Source: Membranipora membranacea
Taxonomy: Eukaryota; Bryozoa; Gymnolaemata; Cheilostomatida; Membraniporidae
Assembly (NCBI GenBank): GCA_914767715.1
Contig: OU612068.1
Coordinates: forward strand, 26,538,001 to 26,602,000
Direction: 5' to 3'
DNA: 64,000 nucleotides
Under the pieces are notes generated by a model. That model was not told the DNA's origin and did no database searches. It saw only the letters and a list, made by a program, of their open reading frames with translations. Shown piece by piece: positions 52,101-59,850 of this stretch (its first letter is position 1; the number at the start of each line of letters is the position of its first letter). Made by a program: the position numbers and the translations under genes.

Positions 52101-55100
52101 ACATTTTTTTCTTTTAATTGGAATTGAATTTGGTTGACTCTGACACTTATTATGCTAAATATCCTAGTTTGTGGTTAACACCCACGCAGCAAGGGCGTTT
52201 TTGATGTTGCTTCAGTCCTTTAGAGCCAGTTTGCCCTCTTGACCCTATTTGTTTGTGGTGTTATTACTCATTCTCCTGGTTTTAGTGGAGTGGGAGGAGG
52301 CCGACTGTATGCATATTGGAATAACTTCAATGCCAGGTCCCCATAGCCTTGCCGCACATTTGAAAGGTTTTCAAAATCACTGCTTTATATTGACAATATT
52401 ACGTTAACAAAAACACTTAAAAAAATGGCTGAATGCAGAGATTGGTCTGCTTATTAAACTCTAATGGCACTAAGGAAAAGTAATCAAACTGTATAGGTAG
52501 ACATTAATGTGAAAAAAGGATGATAATATTTTTATTGGAATGTAGGATTAAATATCATGACTAGAATTTCACAGTTTGGTGCACCCAGAAAGTAAGGTAG
52601 AAAGGAGACACCATAACTGTAGGGTACTTATGCTTGGTGTTTATTTTTCATACATATCGAAGCTGGAGCCACCGCACTGCCCGCTTCATGTTCCTATATG
52701 ACGATATGTTAGAACATCATCTCTGTATCTGGTTGTCTTCTGAGTTCCTGCTCCTTATTATTCTGTAAATCATATAAAAAAACATTACATCACTCATAAG
52801 AATAATGGGTCTCAAACCTTCTTTGCAAATAGCAAATCATCCATACTTGTGGGTTGATTGGTTAACAGGTCTTCCATCTTCTACGGTCAAGTAATAATGT
52901 GGTATGAATGAACGCATTAAGGCCAACAATGATCTGTCCTAGGTTCTCCTCACTAGTATATTCATTATTCATTCATTCATTCGGAGGTTTTGATTCTACA
53001 CTTTACCTTGTAGAAGTTTGAGAAGCTCCTCCTCCAGCCTCTTGTATTGTTTGCTTGGAGCTTCTGTTGTAGTTGTTGTAGTTTTAGTTTGACCCCATCT
53101 ACCGCGGAATCTATCGAGCAGGTTGCTCAGTGCAGCTTTGTATTCTACAACAGAAGGATATGTAAAACATCGATAGTGTAAACAAATCGCATAGTAAGAG
53201 ACTACCTGAGTGCTATTTTCGCTTTCTATGATTGACCATGATATTTTGTTGGAATGAGCTGCTTTCATAATGACCTTGTTGGCCAGATGGCCGATCACAT
53301 CGAGTAATGAGTGACCTTTATTATATTAAGTAGACTGATTATATTAAAATCTCACCTGAGTTGCCTCCACTTGATCCTCCGCTGTTGTTGTTGTTACCAT
53401 TGCCGTTGCCGTTGGATCCGCCTGTGTTCCCATTTCCGTTATTATTTCCGTTTGTTCCATCACCAGTGTTGCCATTTCCGTTCCCGTTTCCGTTAGTTCC
53501 GTCACCAGTGTTGCCGTTTCCATTTTCATTTCCGTTAGTTCCATCACCAGTGTTGCCGTTTCCATTTTCATTTCCGTTAGTTCCGTCACCAGTGTTGTCA
53601 TTTCCGTTCCCGTTTCCGTTAGTTCCATCACCAGTGTTTCCATTTCCTCCACCGTTACCATTGGTTCCGCCAGTGTTTCCGCTTCCATTTCCGTTGCCGT
53701 TGATGCCAGCTTCATTACCGTTCCCATTTCCATTGCCACTTTCTCCTCCTGTGTTCGAGTTTCCATTGTCATTTCCGTTTGTGCCACCTCCATTTAAATT
53801 CCCATTTTCATTTCCACTCACACTGTCTTTGTTTTCATTTCCATTTCCGTTTCCGTTCACTCCATTACCGTTTCCATTTCCATTCTTGTTCCCGTTCACA
53901 CCTCCCTGGTTTTCATTTCCATTTTCGTTTCCATTTTTTCCATCATTGTTCCCGTTTCCATTCTCGTTTCCGTTTGTCCCACCATTATTTTCATTTCCGT
54001 TTGCATTTCCGTTTGTCCCACCATTATTTTTGTTTCCGTTTGCGTTTCCGTTTTCTCCCTGGTTGTTACCGTTTCCATTCGAGTTGCCATTGGTACCATC
54101 TTTGTTGTCGTTCCCATTTTGATTACCATTTACGCCTCCGGTGTTAGAGTTACCTCCCCCGTTACCATTCTGTCCACCCGTGTTATCATTTCCATTACCA
54201 TTTCCGTTGTTACCACCATCTTTGTTGTTATTGCCCCCACCGTTGCCACTGACACCTCCTGAGTTGCTATTGCCGTTCCCGTTTCCATTTTCTCCTTCTC
54301 CTTTGTTAAAGTTTCCGTTGTCGTTACCATTTGTACCATCAACGTTTTCATTTCCGTTTGTATTCCCATTTTTACCACCTTGGTTAGCATTACCATTTGA
54401 GTTGCCATTTGCTCCTGATCCGTTTTCGTTGCCATTTCCATTTCCGTTCTCGCCATTGCTATTTTGATTTCCGTTGAAGTTACCATTCTCACCAGCTGTA
54501 ATCATCAAATTGCAATACATTTTTATTCTTGGGTACCTTAGTTCGAACAAACTCAACTTAACTCATTGTTTCTGAAATGGCCAATGTCACCCCTCCATAG
54601 GTGCTCTATCTAACTACAGTAACTGCACACTCTTCTGCTTTGCTATAACATGACACTGAGGTGTACATGACTCAGTATCTACTCCCTAAACAGTATGGGT
54701 TTCCTGTGAGAGACCATACCTTTACTGCCCATATATGATCACGAGTAACAGATAATAAAAAAACTAACCTTGGTTTGCGTTGCCGTTCACATTACCACTG
54801 CTGCTGCCGTTATTAGCGTTACCATTAGCGTTACCGCTGACGCTGTCTCCGCCGTTCGAGTTACCATTAGTGTTACCATTGCTTCCTCCATTATTATCGT
54901 TACCATTATCATTGCCACTGACACCTAAACAAATATCATTCTATATAGAAGCAAGAGCGGCCGTGGCGCAATGGGTAAGGCATGGGTCTTTCAATCGCAA
55001 ATTCCCGTGTTCGATTCCCGGCGTGTCATGGTGGTGTCAGGAAGCACTTTGCGCATGTGCGAACTGTTGAGGCATACGTTCGTCTCTGCAGCATAGGGCT

Positions 55101-58100
55101 TGAACTAATTCACCTAGTCTGAGTACCAAAATTGGGAAAACAATGGAAACCCATAATTTAGAAATATTTGGGCCTAAATGGAACACTGGTTTTGATATCT
55201 CATAACCTTGAACCCTGGGAGTTGCCTTTCTTGATGGAAGACAGCGCCACAACCGCTGTGCTGCAGAGATAGACTATGTCACAAGGCTATCCTGCAGGCA
55301 GAGTGGTCAGGAAGAGCATCCGACCTCAACTGCACAAAAAACCAAGCAACATCATGGTTTCTCACACTGTATCACAGGGTATTGAGACTATAAATGGTCG
55401 TGAGTTTTATATAGAAACAAGAGCCTTCTGCTCAGGCCTTCAGTCGCATCGGCTGAAGATGACTTTCTCACAACGACACTATCGGGAATTCATAAGTTCC
55501 TCGATGTAGCCACCAGAGTCATGTGAGGGTTAAATTCGTCACATTGAAGACAACAGATAATCTACACCATGTCGAGAATAAATTTGTTTGTACCTAGTTG
55601 TTGAAACAGAAACTGTGTAAGGGCTTAGACTGATTGTTATATGTACCTGCTGTGTAGGTGCCTTGTGGAAGGTACTTAGACGCCCAGGCTCCGGTAGGCT
55701 TGTAACTACTGTATGATGGTCTACCACTGCTTGGTGTATAGAATGTCTTCTTCTCAACTGTTGATAGAGAGAAGTCAAATGTTGATAATATCCAATATGA
55801 ATGAAAAGATGAGTTAACAAAAGATTGGCTCATTTGGCCAGGAGAGATTTTTTTTGCCCCTTATATCTCAAGTTATTTTTTTGTTATTATGGCATGATTT
55901 TTTAAATACTTAGCTATCTTAGGTAGCAAATATCTATCTGACCATTTTCTGGTGTCTAGTGTGCTTTATAATTCTTGACATGGAGTGAGTGATATGATAA
56001 GTATTCCCAGTTGTTCCCCATTGGAAACCCCCAAACCCATCTGATATTAGCGTTTATCTTGCAATGAATGGTTTGACGGACTGATGGGTTTTCTTACAAT
56101 CATTGAAATCAGTGAAATTCGGTGTAGACACTGGTACTGGTAAAAGACAAAAACAAAGAAAACCAGCAATGACTTCCATACCTTTAGCTCCTCCACCATT
56201 GAGAATAGCGTCGATCTCCTCCAGCTCTCTGATATCTAGCAGTCTCTTCTCCATCTCCTCATCCTGGATGTTATTAGCTAGCAGTGCAGCAACACAGAAT
56301 CCTACAAGGACGACAACACACACAAAACTCCTCATGATCAGGCTTTGGTATCTTTACAACTGTGCTGTTTGTCCTCGTCGAGTTTGGTTTTATACTGTTG
56401 TGCAGGAAAACATCACTGTGTACTAAAGCATTAGAATTATGTTAATCTCTTAAGGGGGTAATTTTTGATTGATGAGCTTTTCTTTCTGTTTTTTGTCCCT
56501 CTTTGGTTGTGAAGCAAATGGTTGTTATTAGGAGAGTTTGGTTGTTAGGAGAATCTGCTCATTAACTATTGTTGCCAAATAAGATTCATCAAAAGCGACA
56601 TTTGCCGAAGTGATTTGTGGTCAATCGCAATATGTTTTTGTTGCTTTACCTGACTCACATTAAAATGAGGTAATGGTTTGTCAGAAGTGCCAAAACTTTG
56701 ATTAGACCTGATTTTGAGTACACACTTAACCAAAAATACTAAAAAATCTCAGACATAGTCAGGAATTATTAAATCTTATTTTAGGACTTGCCATGCTTTA
56801 TGATCCACAAATCCATCTACCAAATAAGAATTATTACAGGCAATATTTCATAATGTATCCAAGCAATTCATGATGGAGAACAGATAGCTTCAGTTTGGAT
56901 AAACCAACTACACAATTTATGCCTCAGTGAGGAGTACTGTGCATCATTTAATGAGTCTCGTTTATCTTGACAGGAAAACACACATACAGCACAAACGACG
57001 ATATAAGAGGACGATTCCTAGAAGAAGCAAAGAAGGAATTAGAGAATGAGATAGAGAGAGCGGAGAAAAGAAAGTCTCCCAGGAAAAACAAAGCCGCACC
57101 CTCCGGCCCCGGTCAATGGGCCAGCAGTAGCAGTAAAGATTATCACATTGTGCGCCTGGCACCACACAAGCATATACTAGGTATGAATATATCTACTGTA
57201 GCTTTGACTCTTTCTATCTCTGGCTGACCTATGACCTATAAGCTTTGCAACAAAGGCAACGTTAAATGAAGTCCATCTTCACTCTGGATTTCTTCAATAT
57301 TTCTTTGACTCCACTTTGTAGTTTTCTCTCCATGATCAAAGAGAGGATAACTGCTTCATATATTGTGTACTATATTTATTTTGTTTAAGAAGATTTTACA
57401 ATACTGTACAGTGTATTGTCGATAAGTTATTTTCATGATATGATATGATTGTTTAGTCAGCTCCAGAGTGAAATTCATGATGAACGGTAAACTTTTACTA
57501 ATCTTGTAGCATGTGTGTGCATGATGGCGTAAGAAACTAAGCCTTATTGTGAGAGATGTGTGTATAAACAGTTAGTCCTATACGTAAGCTTGCCAACAAA
57601 TCTTGCAAAGCATGGTCATGTCTGGTAACTTATTGCAGATTCGGTTTTGTAGCGTGGCAGTTCAAAATATCATCTTAGATTTGCCAATGTGTAACCATTA
57701 CCTAGATGGTTGGGTGTTTGTTTGTGTTACTTAAGTGATTTTTTATTTTGAGTAGTTTTAGCACCTCGACTACTTAGCCTTGTAGCTGCTCACTTTTTTG
57801 ATGGACACTAGTGCAGTTTTGATCCAGTTAATCACCTTATTATGGGAGACTGTTAGCTTAAAGTCATCAAATCACACATGGAAAACTTTCTGTGAATTCA
57901 AAACTGAATATGACAATAATATCTCTTTGAGTATTAATGTGAACTTGACAGTTATGATTGGAAAGTCAATCAGAGGGCATGGTCTGATATAATGGTTATA
58001 AAAATGAGTAACTATTACTAACTTACTGTTTGTTTATCTTATTTGTTCTCACACAAATCATAGGATGGGGGAGTTGGGTTAAGATCTCGACTTCAATATT

Positions 58101-59850
58101 GCATTATTTTAGTTCTATAATGATCAATGTGATGATGATATTTGACAGGTGGTGGTGGTGCAGGACTTGTCTTCCCAACACATTCAGCAGGCATCCCGGA
58201 ACCATCTAAGTTTGAACCAATCAACTTCAAGAAAGCCACAGCGCTTACTCGGTCAGGCTCACTGCCTAAGTTTGATTTCCCGTCTCTGATGGACACACCA
58301 GAACTATTACCAGTCACCCCTAGGCTCGTCAACTCTACAGATAACCATCGCTCTGATGAGGTGAGGAAATATAATAAAATACCAATCTGCACTGACAGAT
58401 ACATGATGTGATTTGTTAAGTACATCACTTTTTTTTTGTATTTATGTACAAGTGTGCTTGAAGACAGGCATAAACCACTAAGAATCGTGTAATACTTGCA
58501 TTGACATCACAAAAAGCATGGTTGGTGGATCCTTTATGAAGAAAATTGCATCACAAATCCTTTAATTGACATCAGCAACTATGTTGGTCTTTGTATGAAT
58601 TGTCTATGTAATTTGTAGAAAAAGCGTATGCGTAAAAAACCAAAAAAGGTAAAAAGGGTTTTTAACTAATCAGAGTTAATTTTACATTTGGTAGTTTGAT
58701 TGAATGATTTGTAGTATCTATGATCTTTAGTTTTACTTTCACATTATTAATGTTGTTTTGACTAAAATGTCTAATTTAACATTTCAGCATTGGTTTTTCA
58801 TTCATTCAATCATGATTAGTTTCTTCTTTCCTGAAAAGAGCGGATGACTCCAAAATTAGAGAAAGCTCATTTTTTTCACGATTCACAATAAGTGTATACA
58901 TACTAAAGGCCATCTGAGTGTAAGCTTTCCCTCCATGGACCCTTCATGGTTTCCCTCAGATTCTGAAAAAGTTTATGTGATTAACAGTGAAGAAACAAAA
59001 GTGTGATGACAAAAAAATTCAACACTTGTTAAGGTTACTAATAGCTGTGGATAACTACTCACAGAACTTACTCATACTAAATCATTAGGAGTTGTTTTTA
59101 TTTTATCATCTAATGTTTTGATTGTTTGCAGAGTTTGCATCAGAGTTTCAATCAGAGTAATTCTCGTAAGAGAGTCGCCTGGGATCCAGAACAAGATAAA
59201 TCACCAGGTGTAGATACAAAATTAAACCTAACCGCTAACGAAGATCACAATTACGAAAGCGATGAAGACATCACACCTAGAATAACCAACCCATATGTAC
59301 AGAAGGTAAAGTATCCACAGAAGTTTAGTTTGTTCCAAACAACTACAGTTTGCTTTAAACAGCTCAAGTTTTTGAGCATGTATGTGTTTCTGTCATGATG
59401 GCATAATTGCTGATGTTTATTGCATGAATGAGTGAACAAATTAAATAATAAAGTTGCGCCAAATCCTTAACTTTGGAGTTGTCCTAAATCTATCAAAGAG
59501 GGGGTAACTTCAATAGGCAAACATGCCATGCGATTGCGAGGTGCTCTCATCTCTAGCACACTTTGACTTCGATGTGATAAATAACAGATTTGATGAGTAA
59601 TTATTGCTCTCTGTTTCAGGAGGATCCTGAATCTGAATCTGTACAACTCTCATCTTCCTTTGCTGCAAACACACCGCGCAGAAATCTCAACAACGATGTG
59701 TTCGCTATACAGAAAAGCATGGACAATTCTCTCAAAAACATTATATCAGCATTTAATGACAGTAACAATAGAAAGCTGCACGCTCGTCAGCAGCTAGAGA
59801 AGGCTGTGCATCGGAGAGTTAACTACAATGCACCTCCAGCATTTTCTTAG
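16145..59850 (+). CDS. Giant Lys/Pro/Glu-rich repeat protein, 49 exons
   Basis: ATG at 16145, TAG ending 59850. Exons chaining in phase: 16145-16175, 16446-18855, 19609-19820, 20358-20396, 20688-20879, 22095-22432, 22774-22909, 24154-24283, 24837-24995, 25352-25533, 25934-26107, 26393-26509, 26726-27006, 27255-27387, 27618-27727, 28654-28801, 29054-30433, 30621-30977, 31100-31302, 32181-32240, 32724-32814, 33397-34503, 35357-35485, 35830-35934, 36417-36513, 37553-37809, 38196-38312, 38908-38972, 39192-39221, 39401-39430, 39855-40083, 41048-41187, 41491-41847, 42340-43767, 43930-44026, 44252-44446, 44622-44666, 44832-45004, 45218-45620, 45997-46038, 46831-47007, 49048-49174, 50520-50617, 51386-51535, 56974-57180, 58149-58360, 58619-58648, 59132-59305, 59620-59850. 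Total 13,335 nt, 4,444 aa. No signal peptide or membrane segment is seen, so it is probably intracellular. It is mostly disordered, with polybasic and acidic patches. Family not recognised; a cytoskeletal or scaffold role is only inference. Exon 32181-32240 is the least certain. Most internal exons are phase 1-1 or 0-0, allowing exon skipping. Confidence 0.8.
16446..18855 (+). CDS. Giant gene exon 2: long KP-rich disordered exon
   Basis: A 2,410-bp exon (about residues 11-814) entered from a TTTGAAG acceptor and left by a GTGAGT donor. The translation is a run of Lys, Pro, Ala, Ser and Glu with KPSP, PKPSP and KSPPK motifs, three copies of a YKHSPR-like motif (two with YKHSPRN or YKHSPRT, 17285-17380), and a KPAES minisatellite near 17951-18080. 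Its end (ARKKASDDARNRVIEEN and onward) begins a highly charged helix that continues in exon 3. It resembles disordered projection domains of cytoskeletal proteins in composition only. Confidence 0.85.
17951..18080 (+). repeat. 15-bp coding minisatellite (KPAES units)
   Basis: About nine tandem 15-bp units encode variants of K-P-A-E-S (KPAES, KLGES, EPAES, NPAES, KSAEI). The units are nearly identical in DNA, indicating recent slippage or unequal exchange, and are likely to vary in number between individuals. Confidence 0.9.
19609..19820 (+). CDS. Giant gene exon 3: charged alpha-helix segment
   Basis: Together with the last 35 codons of exon 2, this exon encodes about 105 residues of dense Glu/Lys/Arg/Ala (EEEEKRVKEEAERKERERI and similar) with no proline or glycine. 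Alternating acidic and basic residues at i/i+4 spacing are typical of a stable single alpha-helix or coiled coil. It is one of the few parts of the protein predicted to be ordered. Confidence 0.8.
22095..26107 (+). CDS. Giant gene exons 6-11: folded-looking core
   Basis: Exons 22095-22432, 22774-22909, 24154-24283, 24837-24995, 25352-25533 and 25934-26107 (about residues 961-1334) have ordinary amino acid composition, unlike the rest. They include a helical part with ERLQYLLMMEDMG and DQLRYLLKKAKSKDD (two similar RLxYLL units), a coiled-coil-like MLEEQKVLLEEKHKKED, an acidic patch MEDSDDDM and an aromatic stretch EFWPWMKSNDARYKIMG. This is the best region for finding homologues. I do not recognise it. 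Confidence 0.75.
23345..23365 (+). CDS. Candidate 21-bp microexon of the giant gene
   Basis: Between exons 7 and 8 a TATTTTTCAG acceptor is followed after 21 nt by a GTAAAT donor. Inserted between the flanking phase-1 exons it adds GRSVSLL without a stop. It is not in the 49-exon count; it may be an alternative microexon or chance. Confidence 0.35.
   Translation, partial: DDQSAC
29054..30433 (+). CDS. Giant gene exon 17: long EKPA-rich exon
   Basis: A 1,380-bp exon (about residues 1598-2057), again rich in Lys, Pro, Glu and Ala, with polybasic clusters KKGKKKPVKKGVKKP and KKKKRKKKLKPGD that could act as nuclear localisation or microtubule/nucleic-acid-binding patches. Near the C-terminal end come REPTKSGRLSREPTK repeats, an acidic SDSSDDEDLP patch and a more hydrophobic stretch (RAAFSLFDAFNLGFHIP) that may be a binding motif. 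Intron phase is 1 on both sides. Confidence 0.85.
30621..30977 (+). repeat. Coding repeat: PSVxE...ETP / TPPPTP units
   Basis: Exon 18 of the giant gene consists of five to six degenerate copies of about 20-22 residues, each beginning PSVAEAR or a variant (PSVGEPA, PSLGEAR, PSVTEAR), followed by ETP or ESP and then TPPPTPE-like sequence. Every unit offers several Ser/Thr-Pro sites for proline-directed kinases. A related single copy (PPSVSKARAETP) lies in exon 28654-28801, which suggests duplication within the gene. Confidence 0.85.
32181..32240 (+). CDS. Uncertain giant gene exon 20
   Basis: Sixty nucleotides between AAATTTTCAG and GTATTA, phase 0 on both sides, encoding ASATDSIGTAGSLMREHQSL. 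Splicing 31302 directly to 32724 would also keep the frame, so the exon is optional to the gene model. The donor is poor. Confidence 0.45.
33397..34503 (+). CDS. Giant gene exon 22: long exon with SH3-type proline motif
   Basis: An 1,107-bp exon (about residues 2295-2663). It opens with a Glu/Gly-rich part (NELEGDEEAGYYPLLEP), passes through a helical stretch (VRKQIQIKKAAEQAIENAL), then has RPPPLPKLPPPKPAPRF, which contains PxxP and PxxxPR patterns typical of SH3-domain ligands, and ends in a Ser/Asp cluster (DDSDSSSDGSYDSDTSDEP) typical of CK2 substrates. Binding to an SH3 protein is inference from motif shape only. Confidence 0.85.
36417..38312 (+). CDS. Giant gene exons 25-27 with NPF and DPF peptide motifs
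   Basis: Exon 36417-36513 contains EDNPFANFLSLE, exon 37553-37809 a Lys/Glu/Ala helix (EEKKKAEEAKKKAEEAKKAK), and exon 38196-38312 a KKKKKVKMADD patch followed by NADPFGNWDDVV. NPF is the core ligand of EH domains and DPF of the AP2 appendage, both in endocytosis; a further ADPFLYNTDAAI lies in exon 42340-43767. Such tripeptides also occur by chance in long disordered proteins, so this is a hint, not an assignment. Confidence 0.7.
36934..36955. repeat. Perfect 22-bp palindrome
   Basis: CCAACAATGAT at 36934-36944 is followed immediately by its exact reverse complement, with no spacer. It is intronic, between giant-gene exons 25 and 26. It could be a dimeric-protein binding site or chance. Confidence 0.7.
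39192..39430 (+). CDS. Giant gene: two successive 30-bp microexons
   Basis: 39192-39221 (CTTCAG acceptor, GTAAGT donor) encodes GHEKLLNKDK and 39401-39430 (GTCTACAG acceptor, GTAAGT donor) encodes AHLNLLKNIE. Both are exactly ten codons, phase 0 on both sides, and join exons 38908-38972 and 39855-40083 without change of frame. Their peptides resemble one another (H-x2-LL-K/N), consistent with an exon duplication. Either can be skipped without frameshift. Confidence 0.65.
40451..40717. mobile_element. Foldback element containing a tRNA-like T-arm
   Basis: Arms at 40451-40470 and about 40696-40717 are inverted repeats (TCAATCACTATGGTTCCATG against CATGGAATCATAGTGATT plus flank, one mismatch in the core). 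Between them, on the minus strand at about 40561-40590, is GGGGTTCAAGTCCCGGCCG followed by TGGCA, which looks like a tRNA T-loop and 3' acceptor with a perfect B-box core, but no A-box or complementary 5' acceptor is present. Probably a relic of a tRNA-derived repeat. It lies in the intron 40084-41047. Confidence 0.5.
42766..43175 (+). repeat. Coding repeat: SIPxAEPETPRK units
   Basis: Inside giant-gene exon 42340-43767 (about residues 3183-3658), seven to eight degenerate units of 16-21 residues share the core S-[IV]-P-x-[AG]-E-P-E-T-P-[KR]-K. Each presents a T-P-x-[KR] site, the consensus of cyclin-dependent kinases. The units differ in DNA more than the KPAES array does, so this is an older expansion. 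Downstream are VKTPAVKTPAGK-type repeats (about 43195-43270). Confidence 0.88.
44622..44666 (+). CDS. Giant gene 45-bp acidic microexon
   Basis: TTTGATTAG acceptor, GTATGT donor, phase 1 on both sides, encoding DTTHHEDEDVLTVIE. It is skippable in frame. It sits between two proline/glutamate-rich exons, one of which contains a hydrophobic RFQKFLNIFGFGKK motif. Confidence 0.7.
45218..45620 (+). CDS. Giant gene exon 39: PSRQNTTLS repeats
   Basis: The exon begins PKKLNKEKSTVS and then has four degenerate repeats of PSRQNTTLSxK / PSRESTTLSK (about 45247-45405), followed by three KPSPKLDRK units. Both repeat types are basic and rich in Ser/Thr, consistent with phosphorylation-regulated binding. 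Phase 0 in, phase 1 out. Confidence 0.8.
47008..49047. other. Long giant-gene intron with no supported feature
   Basis: Two kilobases of AT-rich sequence between exons ending 47007 and starting 49048. I see no exon that fits the required phase, no element with clear ends and no RNA gene. Confidence 0.6.
50014..50110. repeat. Degenerate short tandem repeat
   Basis: Four to five imperfect units of about 20 bp with a GTRYNTATGTAATCCC-like core, followed by a (CCCA)n tract to about 50130. Intronic, in the giant gene. Confidence 0.5.
52640..52645 (-). promoter_or_regulatory. Candidate polyadenylation signal of nested gene
   Basis: TTTATT on the plus strand reads AATAAA on the minus strand, about 350 nt downstream of the nested gene's stop at 52996. 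A second copy is at 52531-52536. The rest of 51536-52995 shows no gene. Confidence 0.4.
52996..56335 (-). CDS. Secreted Asn/Gly-repeat protein, nested gene
   Basis: Five minus-strand exons chain in phase: 56182-56335, 55647-55757, 54769-54924, 53356-54495, 52996-53144, giving 569 aa with stop at 52996. An N-terminal hydrophobic signal peptide of about 20 residues is followed by an acidic segment with an EKR dibasic site (NIQDEEMEKRLLDIRELEE), then a Tyr/Ser/Lys/Pro-rich part (SSGRPSYSSYKPTGAWASKY), then about 430 residues of a 13-14-residue repeat with consensus GGxNGNxNGNxNx, then a C-terminal region with FRGRWGQ, a TKTTTTTE tract and an amphipathic helix (KRLEEELLKLLQ). There is no cysteine after the signal. 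The whole gene lies inside intron 51536-56973 of the giant gene on the opposite strand. An extracellular structural, adhesive or matrix protein is inferred. Asn/Gly-repeat domains are known in mollusc shell proteins such as nacrein, but no carbonic anhydrase domain is present. No family assignment. Confidence 0.86.
53371..54924 (-). repeat. 39/42-bp coding minisatellite (NGN repeats)
   Basis: About 29 units in exon 53356-54495 and four in exon 54769-54924. Most units are 39 bp (13 aa); those at about 53440-53640 are 42 bp (GDGTNGNxNGNGNT) and nearly identical to each other, so this end expanded most recently. N and G positions are fixed while the x positions carry D, E, K, T, S, A or Q. The split by the intron 54496-54768 shows the expansion predates or spans that intron. 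Confidence 0.92.
54959..55407 (+). mobile_element. tRNA-derived SINE with 17-bp target duplication
   Basis: A 449-bp element. Its 5' head has RNA polymerase III boxes: A-box TGGCGCAATGGGTA near 54963 and B-box GTTCGATTCCC near 55010. The tRNA-like head does not close into an acceptor stem, so this is not a tRNA gene. The 3' part contains GTGGTCAGGAAGAGCATCCG (about 55305), resembling a conserved tail domain seen in SINEs of several invertebrates. Flanking direct repeats TATATAGAAGCAAGAGC (54942-54958) and TATATAGAAACAAGAGC (55408-55424) differ at one position, the mark of L1-type target-primed insertion. It lies in the intron between exons 2 and 3 of the nested gene, antisense to it and sense to the giant gene. 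Confidence 0.85.
56388..56394 (-). promoter_or_regulatory. TATA box of the nested gene
   Basis: TATAAAA on the minus strand, 53 bp upstream of the nested gene's ATG (56335). That leaves room for a start site near 56360 and a short leader. It is the only clean TATA box positioned correctly for a gene in this window, and fits strong tissue-restricted expression of a secreted structural protein. Confidence 0.65.
56974..59850 (+). CDS. Giant gene 3' exons 45-49
   Basis: Exons 56974-57180, 58149-58360, 58619-58648, 59132-59305 and 59620-59850. The first enters in phase 1, matching the donor at 51536 across the nested gene, and lacks its own start codon. Composition is less repetitive than upstream: a charged helix (RFLEEAKKELENEIERAEKRK), YHIVRLAPHKHIL, EFDFPSLM-like text around PKFDFPSLMDTPELLP, the 30-bp microexon KKRMRKKPKK, and a helical C-terminus (MDNSLKNIISAFND, then RKLHARQQLEKAVHRR) ending in PAFS. 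The C-terminal helix is the second-best region for homology searching. A separate short gene cannot be excluded without transcripts. Confidence 0.75.
58619..58648 (+). CDS. Giant gene 30-bp basic microexon
   Basis: ATTTGTAG acceptor, GTAAAA donor, ten codons KKRMRKKPKK, phase 0 on both sides. Its inclusion or skipping would add or remove a strong basic cluster that resembles a nuclear localisation signal. Confidence 0.65.

Noticed and set aside
53361-54122. Long plus-strand frame rich in Pro, Leu and Phe
   Set aside because: It is the antisense of the NGN minisatellite, whose period is a multiple of three and so keeps the opposite frames open. No start or splice context.
53371-54495. CRISPR-like array of direct repeats
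   Set aside because: Contiguous coding minisatellite without unique spacers, in a spliced animal gene.
54959-55030. Possible tRNA gene
   Set aside because: A- and B-boxes are present but the ends do not pair as an acceptor stem and the sequence continues into a 449-bp repeat with target duplications, so it is a SINE head.
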